A stretch of DNA of 64,000 bases from Natronolimnobius baerhuensis (lineage in GTDB: Archaea > Halobacteriota > Halobacteria > Halobacteriales > Natrialbaceae). This document shows positions 42,929-51,092 of this stretch, in pieces. The stretch covers positions 62,001 through 126,000 of the forward strand of contig NZ_MWPH01000002.1 in the NCBI RefSeq assembly GCF_002177135.1. Direction: 5' to 3'. The first letter of the stretch is position 1, and every line of letters starts with the position of its first letter. The notes beneath the pieces were generated by a model. It saw only the letters and a program-made list of their open reading frames with translations, was not told the DNA's origin and searched no databases. A program made the translations under genes and the position numbers.

Positions 42929-44641
42929 TCAAATAGTCTGACTCGTCGATTTCAGTGGTCGAAACCAGCGCTGGACAGCAGGATCAGCAACGTCCCAGGA
43001 ATCGAGCCAGCCACGAAGGTCCGTGATTCTGAGTTTATGTCGGGCTGGCAACGAGTGGACGGACTCGAGGTCAGCCAAAAGCCGCTCATCGAAGTCGTGT
43101 CGGTCGAAGAGTGCTTCGCGGTTCGGCCACGGCGGCTCGAACGAGGACAAAAACGGCGTCTTCCGACGCACGAAGCCTTCGATCTCATTGAGTAGCGCCG
43201 CATCGTGCGGTCGATCCGGCGGCCGATGGCGAAGAATCTCACTGTCGAGTTGCTCGCAGGCCTCGAGGAACGTTGCCGTCGTCCGGTGTTTTGGCGGCGT
43301 TCGAAGGTGCCAGTCGATCAACTCGCGATCCGTCGCCAGAAACGACGTGAGGAAGTGATCCGACAGCTGGGTGTGGAACGGTATCGAGGGCTGGTTTGCG
43401 ATGCCACAGCACGTCAGCGTGTTCTGGACGCCATCAGCCCGCGCTTGGCAGGCGTCGAACTCGTCGCCGACGGCCTCTCTGACGAACGATTCCGGATCGA
43501 CGTCGAACGTCGTTCGCTCGGTGAGTTCGAGGCTTGCCTCACGACTGTAGCCGAACTTCTCGAGGAGGGTTTCGACGGGGTTCGGATCAGCCTCGAGTCG
43601 GCCAACCGGAATGCGTTTGTCGAGAACATCGACGGTCTCACGCGCGGTGAAGTGCCCGCGGAAGAACGTATCACAGAGCAGTCCGTGGTACATTGTCTCG
43701 ACACCGATTTCGTCGGTATAGCCGGCGTGGTGGATGTGCAAGGACTCCTTGATACCCTGTGAGTAGCGAATCTTCGACTCGTCGGGGCGAAGATAGCGTT
43801 CGTCCGGCGGAAACGCGGTGTGGGAAGCGCCGTACTGCGCTGCGAGGTGTTTCGCCCCGGCCACCTCCTGTGCAGCGGGCGACCCCACGGTATAGCCGTG
43901 TTCAATCCCCTCGACCTGCGAGAGGATAATCCGTGAGTCATAGCCCGCCGAAAGGAGGACGCCTTTGTGTCCGGGAAGCCGTGAACGACGCTGTAGCGCC
44001 CGCTCGAGGCGACTCGCCAGTTCCGAAACGTAATCGAACTCCGTGGGTCGGTACACGAACCGGTCGAGCGACGTGATCGTAGCTGACTCGAGTCGACTAT
44101 CAATTGGCAGTCGGCGAAGTTCGTCGACCGCCGTCTTCTCGCCGAGGATGACCCCGAGATGCAGGTACTCGAGGATGCCCGCTCGGTTTGGCGTTGGCTC
44201 TGGAATTGTCTCTCCGACGGCAGCGGCGTCGGTACCGAAGACTCGAGGCCCGGGGTCGTCGGTGTAGAAACACTCTCTCGAGCGAACGGGATCCGTCGCG
44301 ACGAACGTTTCGTCGGCTGCCTCGTGGTCGAGGACGACCAGATATGAGCCGTTGAGGTCCCGAAGGACGCCGTGGCCGCGGGTTTCGTACTGCTCGACGA
44401 GCCACTGTGCCGTATTCGACGTCGCCTCGACATCGGAGTCGGGGACGTAGGCTTCGCCCCAGACCACACAACAGCCCCTGTCGTCGCTATACTGTGCACT
44501 CCAGCCGGGTGCGCCGAGGTCGTCGTCTCTGATCCCGACCGTGAGCTGGGGGCCAGAACAGACGACGTCGAACTCGTCGCTCGATCTGAAGCGGTCGAAC
44601 TGCTCGCGATCACCGAAAACGCCGAAGAGTTCCCTATGCAT
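42929..44641 (-). CDS. asparagine-synthase-like protein lacking the N-terminal Cys
   Basis: 570 aa. The C-terminal ATP-pyrophosphatase domain has the P-loop GVLLSAGYDSRIILSQ (227-242, SAGYDS for SGGxDS), then YTVGSPAAQEVAGAKHLAAQ and the His/Lys region. The N-terminal 200 residues have the class-II glutaminase fold (CCVVWGEAYVPDSDVEATSN, LRDLNGSYLVVLDHEAADET, DPVRSRECFYTDD) but begin MHRELFGVFG, so Cys2 is absent. Glutamine-dependent ammonia production is therefore unlikely; ammonia or another amine could serve. In polysaccharide clusters, relatives amidate uronic acids, a plausible role here. Confidence 0.85.
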   Translation of the reverse strand: MHRELFGVFGDREQFDRFRSSDEFDVVCSGPQLTVGIRDDDLGAPGWSAQYSDDRGCCVVWGEAYVPDSDVEATSNTAQWLVEQYETRGHGVLRDLNGSYLVVLDHEAADETFVATDPVRSRECFYTDDPGPRVFGTDAAAVGETIPEPTPNRAGILEYLHLGVILGEKTAVDELRRLPIDSRLESATITSLDRFVYRPTEFDYVSELASRLERALQRRSRLPGHKGVLLSAGYDSRIILSQVEGIEHGYTVGSPAAQEVAGAKHLAAQYGASHTAFPPDERYLRPDESKIRYSQGIKESLHIHHAGYTDEIGVETMYHGLLCDTFFRGHFTARETVDVLDKRIPVGRLEADPNPVETLLEKFGYSREASLELTERTTFDVDPESFVREAVGDEFDACQARADGVQNTLTCCGIANQPSIPFHTQLSDHFLTSFLATDRELIDWHLRTPPKHRTTATFLEACEQLDSEILRHRPPDRPHDAALLNEIEGFVRRKTPFLSSFEPPWPNREALFDRHDFDERLLADLESVHSLPARHKLRITDLRGWLDSWDVADPAVQRWFRPLKSTSQTI

Positions 44642-44883
44642 TGTCATTGGTTCCACTCACTCCACAAGCGACTCGGCGTCCACGCTCAGCCCTCGGGTAC
44701 ACTCGAGCGGACTGCACTCGCGGACGCGTCACTATCACTCCATCCGGAGTACCAACCAATAACTATGGTATCAATAAGCCTCGAGAACGGTGTTTTCAGC
44801 GGTTTCAGTGAACCGCAGCGTCGACAGTGTCGTCACCTATTCGCTCTATAATAATGGGGTCATTGCCAGAACAATCGGGCACG

Positions 44884-46245
44884 ATGTCACAGCACCGTTC
44901 GACACGACGACGGTTCCTCGCACTCTCGAGTGCGGCTGGAATCACTGGTATCGCAGGCTGTGCAGACCGACTCAACTCGGTTACCGACCGCTCCGACGAT
45001 GACGACGAAACCAACGCCGGCAACGAAAGCGACTCGGAAACCGACGCAGATATCGACGATGGCGCAGGCCCGGCCGCGCCCGTAGACGGGGTTCCAGACC
45101 TCGAAACCGAGTACAACAGCCGCGAGCAGTACCGCCAGCCGGGCGACCAGCTGGACGACTTCAGCGATCTCGACGCCTGGGAGGTCGTCCAGGGGTCGGG
45201 CGAAGCAGACGAGGACATCGTCTTCGACGGCGACCAGAGTTTCCGACTCGAGTCCGATGGCGAAGCAAACATCGTTGCCCAGCGCAGTCTCGAGGGCGAA
45301 GACCTGACGGAGATTGACCTGTCGTTTGCCGTTCGAACGACGACACCGCAGAACATTACGATCAATCTGCGACTCGTCGATCAGTTCGGGAGCGCGCGCG
45401 TGCACTCGCTGCGCGAGATTACCTATCGCGAACCCGATGTCGGCTGGTTCCGAGCGAGTCCCGGCGTCTTCGAGCAAGACGACTACGAGCCCGCAATGGA
45501 CCACCTCGACCGCCTCGAGATACAGGTACTACACTCGATGGACGAGGCCGAGGTCTGGGTCGACGACCTGCGGATGCACGACCGGCCCGACCAGGGCTAC
45601 GTCATGCTGGTCTGGGACGACGGATTCACCGACTACTACGAGACGGCGTCGCCGCTGCACGACGAATTCGGTTTCCGAACGGTCCAGGCACCCGTTCCCC
45701 GCTGGACCGAGCAGGGCCGTGACGGAATTATGTCCACCGCCGAACTGCTGGAACGCCAGGATGAAGGCGACCAGATCGTCGTCCACGGAACCCACGACCC
45801 GATCCACGAGTACGAAGACGAGGAGGCCGTCGAAACCAGGCTCCGACAGGACAAACGCTGGTTCATCCAGAACGGGTTCGAGGGCGCGAACTACATCGTC
45901 TACCCGCACAACAGCTTCGACAAAACCAGCCTCGAGCACACGGCACAGTATCACTACTGCGGCGGGTTCAATCAGGCCGGGGACGTCAACACGACGAGCG
46001 TCTACGGCTTCGATCCCCTCGTGCTTCCGCGGACAATCGGCCACGACCTCGATATTTCGAAGCGCTGTGTGGATCTCGCCGCCGAACACAACCAGTGTAC
46101 CATCCTGAACTTCCACGCTTTCGACCAGGACAACACGATGCCCGCGGACGACTACGAGGAACTCCTCGAGCACATCGACGACGCTGATGTCGAGGTCATC
46201 ACGTTCGACGACCTCTGGGAGATGCGCACTGAACCGCACTATTGA
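44884..46245 (+). CDS. Tat-type lipoprotein with polysaccharide deacetylase (NodB-like) domain
   Basis: 453 aa from the ATG at 44884. The signal STRRRFLALSSAAGITGIAG has twin arginines and the lipobox IAGC. An acidic linker and a beta-sandwich domain (DDFSDLDAWEVVQGSGEADE, about 90-225) precede the deacetylase domain. That domain has the DD motif in YVMLVWDDGFTDYYETASPL (about 240), the HGTH motif in QIVVHGTHDPIHEYED (about 297) and the FHAFD strand near the end. It would act outside the membrane on an acetylated glycan. The protein of 17036-18928 has the same plan but has lost these motifs. Confidence 0.85.
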   Translation: MSQHRSTRRRFLALSSAAGITGIAGCADRLNSVTDRSDDDDETNAGNESDSETDADIDDGAGPAAPVDGVPDLETEYNSREQYRQPGDQLDDFSDLDAWEVVQGSGEADEDIVFDGDQSFRLESDGEANIVAQRSLEGEDLTEIDLSFAVRTTTPQNITINLRLVDQFGSARVHSLREITYREPDVGWFRASPGVFEQDDYEPAMDHLDRLEIQVLHSMDEAEVWVDDLRMHDRPDQGYVMLVWDDGFTDYYETASPLHDEFGFRTVQAPVPRWTEQGRDGIMSTAELLERQDEGDQIVVHGTHDPIHEYEDEEAVETRLRQDKRWFIQNGFEGANYIVYPHNSFDKTSLEHTAQYHYCGGFNQAGDVNTTSVYGFDPLVLPRTIGHDLDISKRCVDLAAEHNQCTILNFHAFDQDNTMPADDYEELLEHIDDADVEVITFDDLWEMRTEPHY

Positions 46246-46425
46246 AAGGCGGTTTGTCCAACAGACTGCTCGACGATCCGACGAGGGCGACCGTTCTACT
46301 CGAGTCTTCAAGGTACTCAGCCTGCTTCATCTGTAGAGAACGGGTAGACGAGAGAGGTTGTCTGTTCGATCTACCAATCCCAGCATGAGCGCCGATACGA
46401 CGGCGCCAAGAATCATACTTGAGAG

Positions 46426-46447
46426 TATCATACTTTAAAGTACGATA
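46426..46447. promoter_or_regulatory. operator-like 22-bp near-palindrome
   Basis: TATCATACTTTAAAGTACGA starts a palindrome centred on TACTTTAAAGTA (46431-46442, perfect) with one mismatched pair over 22 bp. A further half site ATCATACTT lies at 46412-46420. It is in the interval 46246-46570, between two converging genes, where no promoter is expected. No gene is seen in this interval. Confidence 0.4.
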
Positions 46448-46570
46448 TCTGCAGTATCGTGCTATCCAGAGAACGTTGTCCCTCGAGTATCCATCACAGT
46501 CGGACAGATGGGGGAACGGAGCACAAAACGGGAAATGCTATGGAGGCGATGTCCGCCGAGAGACGGCAGA

Positions 46571-47815
46571 TCAGTCCGTCGAGAGCGTGATCGACGTGGT
46601 TGCAGTCCGGTCAGCATCGTCAACGACCCGCAAGACAATCGTATCGCGGCCATTGGTACCGGCTGTCACCTCGAGTGTCTCACCAGACTCATCGAACACA
46701 GCAGTGGCGCCGACGTCCCACTGATAGTAGACGATCTCACCAGCAGGGGCGGTTGAACACGTCGCATCGAGCGTCACGGTCTGACCTGCCTCGAGCGCCA
46801 GATCAGCGGCACCGTCGGGGTCGGTTCTGATCTCGGCGACCGGTGTCTCGTCTGGAGCATCCGCAACGTTCTCGTCCGCTTCGTCGTCTTCGTCGTCCTC
46901 GGCGTCAGGTGTGTCGTCGCTCTCGTCCGCAGCTGCAGTCTCCCCGTCGACATCGGGCGCGTGTCCATTGTCAGGCTCGGAACCGAACACCGCATCGGCG
47001 ACCAACTGTTCCGTGATGGCGAGGTGCCACTGGACGCGAGTCTCGAGGGGCACATCAGTCGAGAGCGTCTCGACGAGATAGGAGTCAGCACCCAGGTCTC
47101 GAGTCGCCTTGTGGACGAGTAAGCCGCTCGGTTCGGTGCTTGGGCCGCTGAAGGGACCGGTTTCGAACTCGAGGGCGGGATCGTCGACGTACTGGTCCGT
47201 CGCGAACTCGGCGGCAGCTGCGGCGGTTTCGACTTCAGTCGGGCTGTCACCGTGGAAGATCGCCTGCCCGACGCCGTCGACGGGGTCGCCGGCGTAGATC
47301 CCCGTCGACTCGTGGAGATCGACGACCACATCGGCATCGTACTCGACGAGTACGTCCCAGATCGCCGCCGCGAGGTCGGATTCCGGGGCCTCGCTTTCGG
47401 GGAACTGGCGATTGAGATCGCTCCAGTCGTCGCCGCTTCGGGTGCCCTGCTCGACAGCGACCGCGTGGGCCTCCGGAATCACAACGAGTGTTCCAGCGTC
47501 AATTTGCCAGCCATTAATGTCACCCGCCGCCTCGTAGCCAGCGACCTCGTTGCCGTGGATCCCCCCGACGACGACGGCGGTCGGGCCATCGACTGGTGCG
47601 TCGATGACGTACACCGTCGTCTCGTGTGTCGTTCCTGCCATAATAGAAAACGAGTCTCGAGAGAGGTCCGCCTCGGTTGCCCCAGTGTCGGCGTCATCGC
47701 CGTCTTCTGCATCGTCCTCGAGCGTTCCGCCGACCGTCGCCGCACCGAGGCCAGAAGCCATACAGCCGGTTGTAAGCGCCACTACTGATCGTCGCGAAAG
47801 CGTCTCGCGTTGCAT
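46571..47815 (-). CDS. secreted succinylglutamate desuccinylase/aspartoacylase-like (M14 fold) protein with PKD domain
   Basis: 414 aa from the ATG at 47815. The Tat-like signal TLSRRSVVALTTGCMASGLG is followed by an acidic spacer. The metallo-carboxypeptidase fold has zinc ligands in VVGGIHGNEVAGYEAAGDIN (HxxE, about 84) and VVVDLHESTGIYAGDP (His, about 163); SDLNRQFPES supplies the Arg/Asn substrate site and VETLSTDVPL the acid region. After an acidic low-complexity linker (about 300-345) comes a PKD-type beta domain (AGQTVTLDATCSTAPAGEIV to the end). It should act outside the cell on amide-linked acidic compounds or peptides; substrate unknown. Confidence 0.8.
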   Translation of the reverse strand: MQRETLSRRSVVALTTGCMASGLGAATVGGTLEDDAEDGDDADTGATEADLSRDSFSIMAGTTHETTVYVIDAPVDGPTAVVVGGIHGNEVAGYEAAGDINGWQIDAGTLVVIPEAHAVAVEQGTRSGDDWSDLNRQFPESEAPESDLAAAIWDVLVEYDADVVVDLHESTGIYAGDPVDGVGQAIFHGDSPTEVETAAAAAEFATDQYVDDPALEFETGPFSGPSTEPSGLLVHKATRDLGADSYLVETLSTDVPLETRVQWHLAITEQLVADAVFGSEPDNGHAPDVDGETAAADESDDTPDAEDDEDDEADENVADAPDETPVAEIRTDPDGAADLALEAGQTVTLDATCSTAPAGEIVYYQWDVGATAVFDESGETLEVTAGTNGRDTIVLRVVDDADRTATTSITLSTD

Positions 47816-48151
47816 GCAGGTATCGAGACGCGTGAGAGGGTGTTTACTATCATAGCGATAATGTTGCATGAAATGCTGTTTCGGCACTGAAACAAGCGTT
47901 TTCGCACTCGAGAACGGTTCGGGAACGACAACCAGCATACCTCGGTACTCGAGTCGGTCGTTGTACCGCCAACAACGGTTTCGACGATAGAACGGAAAGG
48001 AGAGCAACTACCCAAGACGACAAGACGTGGTCTGACGCAGTAACCAGAGCACTGCGGTGTTCAGATCGGAGCGCACAGTGGACCCATCAAATAGAGGGTA
48101 TTCGATCATCGCCGTGGGGTCCCTCTGTACAAATACAAGAGCTGACCCACG
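47816..48151. other. divergent upstream region without genes
   Basis: 336 bp between the start of the secreted M14-like gene and the DoxX gene. It contains promoter sequence for both (AT-rich segments near 47845-47875 and 48095-48145). No small gene or strong repeat is seen. Confidence 0.4.
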
Positions 48152-48718
48152 ATGTCCACAACAACGCAAAACAAACTCGAAAGCCGATATGCAGGAATTA
48201 CACTCGAAGGACACCCTCACGCGCTGACTGCATGGTTCGTCGTCGCCCTCCGATTCGTGATGGGCGGCATGATTCTGTTCGCAGGCCTTGGCAAGCTCGC
48301 GGTCGTCAGCGGCGAAGCGTTCGACGCCAGCGGCTTCCTGATTCACGGCGTCGACCCGGCCAGCCCCGTCAGCGGCCTCTTCGCTGCGATGGCCGGCAAC
48401 GCCGCCCTCCTCGAGGTCATTAACGTCGTCGTCCCGGTCACGCAGGTGCTGATCGGCGTCGCACTGATCGCCGGCGCGTTCGTCCGTCTGGCCGCCCTCG
48501 GCGGCGCGATGCAGATGGCGATGTTCTACCTCGGCGGCTGGGAAGGACAGTGGCTCGCCCTGTTCGACTCGACGCTGATCTACGCCATCCTGTTCCTGGC
48601 GCTGGGCGCGTTCGCCGCCGGTCGGATCGTCGGCCTCGACCGCTACATCGAACAGCTCACCGTCGGCGGCCAACCGCTCCTCGAGCGGTTCCCCACACTC
48701 CGGTACATCCTGGGCTGA
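48152..48718 (+). CDS. DoxX/DoxD-family membrane protein
   Basis: 188 aa with four membrane helices: about 28-48 (WFVVALRFVMGGMILFAGLG), 82-108, 113-128 and 135-158. GKLAVVSGEAFDASGFL after the first helix is the loop typical of DoxX proteins and of the small subunit of thiosulfate:quinone oxidoreductase. An N-terminal segment (MSTTTQNKLESRYAGITLEG) is cytoplasmic. Members act in respiratory or redox stress functions. It stands alone; no partner oxidoreductase is adjacent. Confidence 0.85.
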   Translation: MSTTTQNKLESRYAGITLEGHPHALTAWFVVALRFVMGGMILFAGLGKLAVVSGEAFDASGFLIHGVDPASPVSGLFAAMAGNAALLEVINVVVPVTQVLIGVALIAGAFVRLAALGGAMQMAMFYLGGWEGQWLALFDSTLIYAILFLALGAFAAGRIVGLDRYIEQLTVGGQPLLERFPTLRYILG

Positions 48719-48948
48719 GAGGACTGTAACTCGCCAATCTCAAAATTGGCTTTCTGGGAGTCTGTTTTTCGAAACGCTCCGCTGGCCCAATACATTCAGA
48801 TAGTTATCACGATACTCAGCATCTACCGTCTGCCCTTCCATGATTGGGCGGGCGAACTTGCGTTACTCGAGACTGCATCCTGTTCTGTACGTCGCAGTAC
48901 AGCACTCGGACATTCACATTTATGCCAACTGACGAGAGTACTTCGCCA

Positions 48949-50256
48949 ATGGCCAAAATCACGTTCATCGGTGCCGGCAGTATGGTCTTCGCCAAGAATC
49001 TCATTGGAGATATTCTCTCGTTCGAGGCACTCGAGGACAGTACACTCGCGCTCATGGATATCGACGAGCAGCGATTGGCACAGACGACTGCCGTCGCTGA
49101 GGCGCTGGTCGAAAACGGCGATGTTGGGGCAACCATCGAATCGACGACAGACCGTCGAGAAGCCCTCGAGGGTGCCGATTACGTCCTCAACATGATCAAC
49201 GTTGGTGGGACGGAACCGTTCGAGAACGAAATTCGCATTCCCGAGCGCTACGGTGTCGAACAGGCAATCGGCGATACGCTCGGCCCAGGTGGCATTTTCA
49301 GGGGCCTGCGCACGATCCCGACAATGCTCGAGATTGCCGCGGATATGGAGGCAGTGTGCCCTGATGCCTTGCTTTTGAACTACACGAACCCAATGGCTAT
49401 CGTCTGCTGGGTGATGTTCGAAGCGACTGATATCGAGACCGTTGGCCTCTGTCACAGTGTGCCCCACACGGTCGATGCGATTGCGGAGTATATCGACGTC
49501 CCCAGCGATGAACTCGAGTACTGGGTCGCTGGCATCAACCACATGGCGTGGTTCCTCGAGTGTACGTGGCAGGGTGAGGACGTGTATCCACAGCTACAGG
49601 AGGCACTCAAGGACGAGGGCACCTACGAGAAAGATACCGTTCGCTTCGAACTCTTGGACCACTTCGGCGCGTTTGTCACGGAATCGAGCCATCACAACTC
49701 GGAGTATCACCCGTATTTCCGCACGGACAGCGAATCAATCGAGCAGTTGGCGGGGACGAACTACGCCGGGCGGATGCCGACTGCGACGTATCTCGAGGGC
49801 TGGCTGGAACGCTCCGAAGAGCGAGACAATGCACATGCCGAATTCGACCCTGAGGACGTTTCAATCGAACGCTCGGAGGAGTATGCCTCGCGATTGATTC
49901 ACTCACTCGAGACGGGGACACCGCGCCGACTCAATCTGAACGTCGACAACGAGGCAGGCCACATCCAGAATCTCAGATCCGATGCCTGTGTCGAGGTCCC
50001 GTGTCTGGTGGATGGAACCGGCGTTCATCCGTGTTCTGTGGGCACCCTCCCACCGCAACTCGCTGCGCTCAACCGAACCAACGTTAACGTCCAGCGTCTT
50101 GCCGTAAAAGGCGCACTCGAGGGCAACCGCGATGCCATCCATCAGGCTGTCACACTCGATCCACTGACCGCGGCGACACTCTCACTCGAGGAGATTCACG
50201 AGATGACCGAAGAACTTCTCGAGGCGAACGACGCGTATCTGCCCGACTTCTCGTGA
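48949..50256 (+). CDS. melA: glycoside hydrolase family 4, alpha-galactosidase type
   Basis: 435 aa. MAKITFIGAGSMVFAKNLIG is the NAD-binding start of GH4 enzymes. YVLNMINVGGTEPFENEIRI contacts the cofactor, LLNYTNPMAIVCWVMFEATD the sugar, and VGLCHSVPHTV carries the Cys and His that bind Mn(II). GINHMAWFLECTWQGEDVYP completes the metal site. GH4 enzymes cleave by an oxidation-elimination route that needs NAD and Mn. The CHSV motif points to alpha-galactosidase (MelA) rather than phospho-glycosidases. An ATG 9 codons upstream (48922) is also possible. No transporter genes are adjacent. Confidence 0.9.
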   Translation: MAKITFIGAGSMVFAKNLIGDILSFEALEDSTLALMDIDEQRLAQTTAVAEALVENGDVGATIESTTDRREALEGADYVLNMINVGGTEPFENEIRIPERYGVEQAIGDTLGPGGIFRGLRTIPTMLEIAADMEAVCPDALLLNYTNPMAIVCWVMFEATDIETVGLCHSVPHTVDAIAEYIDVPSDELEYWVAGINHMAWFLECTWQGEDVYPQLQEALKDEGTYEKDTVRFELLDHFGAFVTESSHHNSEYHPYFRTDSESIEQLAGTNYAGRMPTATYLEGWLERSEERDNAHAEFDPEDVSIERSEEYASRLIHSLETGTPRRLNLNVDNEAGHIQNLRSDACVEVPCLVDGTGVHPCSVGTLPPQLAALNRTNVNVQRLAVKGALEGNRDAIHQAVTLDPLTAATLSLEEIHEMTEELLEANDAYLPDFS

Positions 50257-50467
50257 GTCGAGGTTGAGTAGGGCAATATTGTACAACGCATGGGACAGTG
50301 GAACGTATATCTCTTTTCTCGAGACTGTTGGCTGATGGCCCATATTAAACGAAACCATCATACGAGGGTGTATTTGGGCAGTGCTATTACCGTATTTGTG
50401 AGTAGACCGCCTGTTACCCAATCCATTTTGGGACAGGTTCTTTCCGTAGATAGTCACAAGTACTGAT

Positions 50468-50758
50468 GTGAACAATCAAAACTGTGGAGGCTCACAGGCG
50501 GACAATTCTGTCGTCATCGAGTCTGAAATCCACCATCCCGAATCGCTAGTCGAGTCGATTGTCCGGGGGGTCTCCATCTGTACGAACACTCCTCAGGCCG
50601 AACTCACACCATTATATGAGTATGTTGATCCGGAGCCACTCGCTGCTGTCTTGGAACATGCACGGCAACACGACTCCGACGTGACGTTCGAATTCAAATA
50701 TGAAGGCTGTCGTATTACGCTGTCTCAGGAGAACGACCTCCGCGTTCGTCACCTGTAA
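50468..50758 (+). CDS. HalOD1 output-domain protein
   Basis: 96 aa from GTG. The sequence VESIVRGVSICTNTPQAELT, PLYEYVDPEPLAAVLEHARQ and VTFEFKYEGCRITLSQENDL is the haloarchaeal HalOD1 domain (a small alpha/beta domain often downstream of sensor modules), here as a stand-alone protein. No ATG fits: the frame is preceded by an ATG-TGA. An AT-rich region 60-100 bp upstream may hold the promoter. Confidence 0.7.
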   Translation: MNNQNCGGSQADNSVVIESEIHHPESLVESIVRGVSICTNTPQAELTPLYEYVDPEPLAAVLEHARQHDSDVTFEFKYEGCRITLSQENDLRVRHL

Positions 50759-50792
50759 GTAGTTCACGGTGAAGACTGCAAGAACGCGACAT

Positions 50793-50877
50793 GTGAGATG
50801 CGCCAACTGGGATTCGAACCTGATGTAAATCCTCGCAGTACTCGGATTTCCGTGATTCGAGTCCAGTGTCGCATTCA
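50793..50877. repeat. inverted pair of tRNA 3'-end-like sequences
   Basis: The sequence 50799-50820 (TGCGCCAACTGGGATTCGAA and following) resembles the T arm and acceptor of a tRNA read on the minus strand. 50854-50873 (GATTCGAGTCCAGTGTCGCA) is a similar end read on the plus strand. The two are imperfect inverted copies, 33 bp apart. No anticodon arm of normal size fits between them, so this is not a functional tRNA. It lies 28 bp beyond the 3' end of tRNA-Glu. Confidence 0.5.
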
Positions 50878-50904
50878 CAGCTCACCGTTTTGTTCGTCGT
50901 AAAA

Positions 50905-50979
50905 TGCTCCGACTGGGATTCGAACCCAGGTCATTGCCGTGAGAGGGCAATATGATTGGCCGGACTACACCATCGGAGC
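50905..50979 (-). tRNA. tRNA-Glu (CTC)
   Basis: 75 nt. The acceptor stem GCTCCGA pairs with TCGGAGC, followed by discriminator A. The anticodon stem TTGCC/GGCAA encloses loop CTCTCAC, giving anticodon CTC. The T arm is GGGTTCGAATCCC-like and complete. There is no intron; CCA is not encoded. Confidence 0.95.
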
Positions 50980-51092
50980 GGGTGTGCGTCTGCATCCGTT
51001 TCTAACGCAGTACGATGTTTAAGCATTCCGTTTCGATTCGAGGTTGGGGAGAGATACCACGTTGCTGACCGGTCGTGGTCCCGGTCTTGTGG

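Noticed and set aside
48008-48673. 221-aa minus-strand frame opposite DoxX
   Set aside because: It overlaps the DoxX gene fully, lacks motifs, and DoxX is well supported.
50793-50877. Possible second tRNA gene
   Set aside because: The ends pair at 6 of 7 acceptor positions but there is no proper anticodon arm (11-nt loop) or T stem; kept as a repeat instead.
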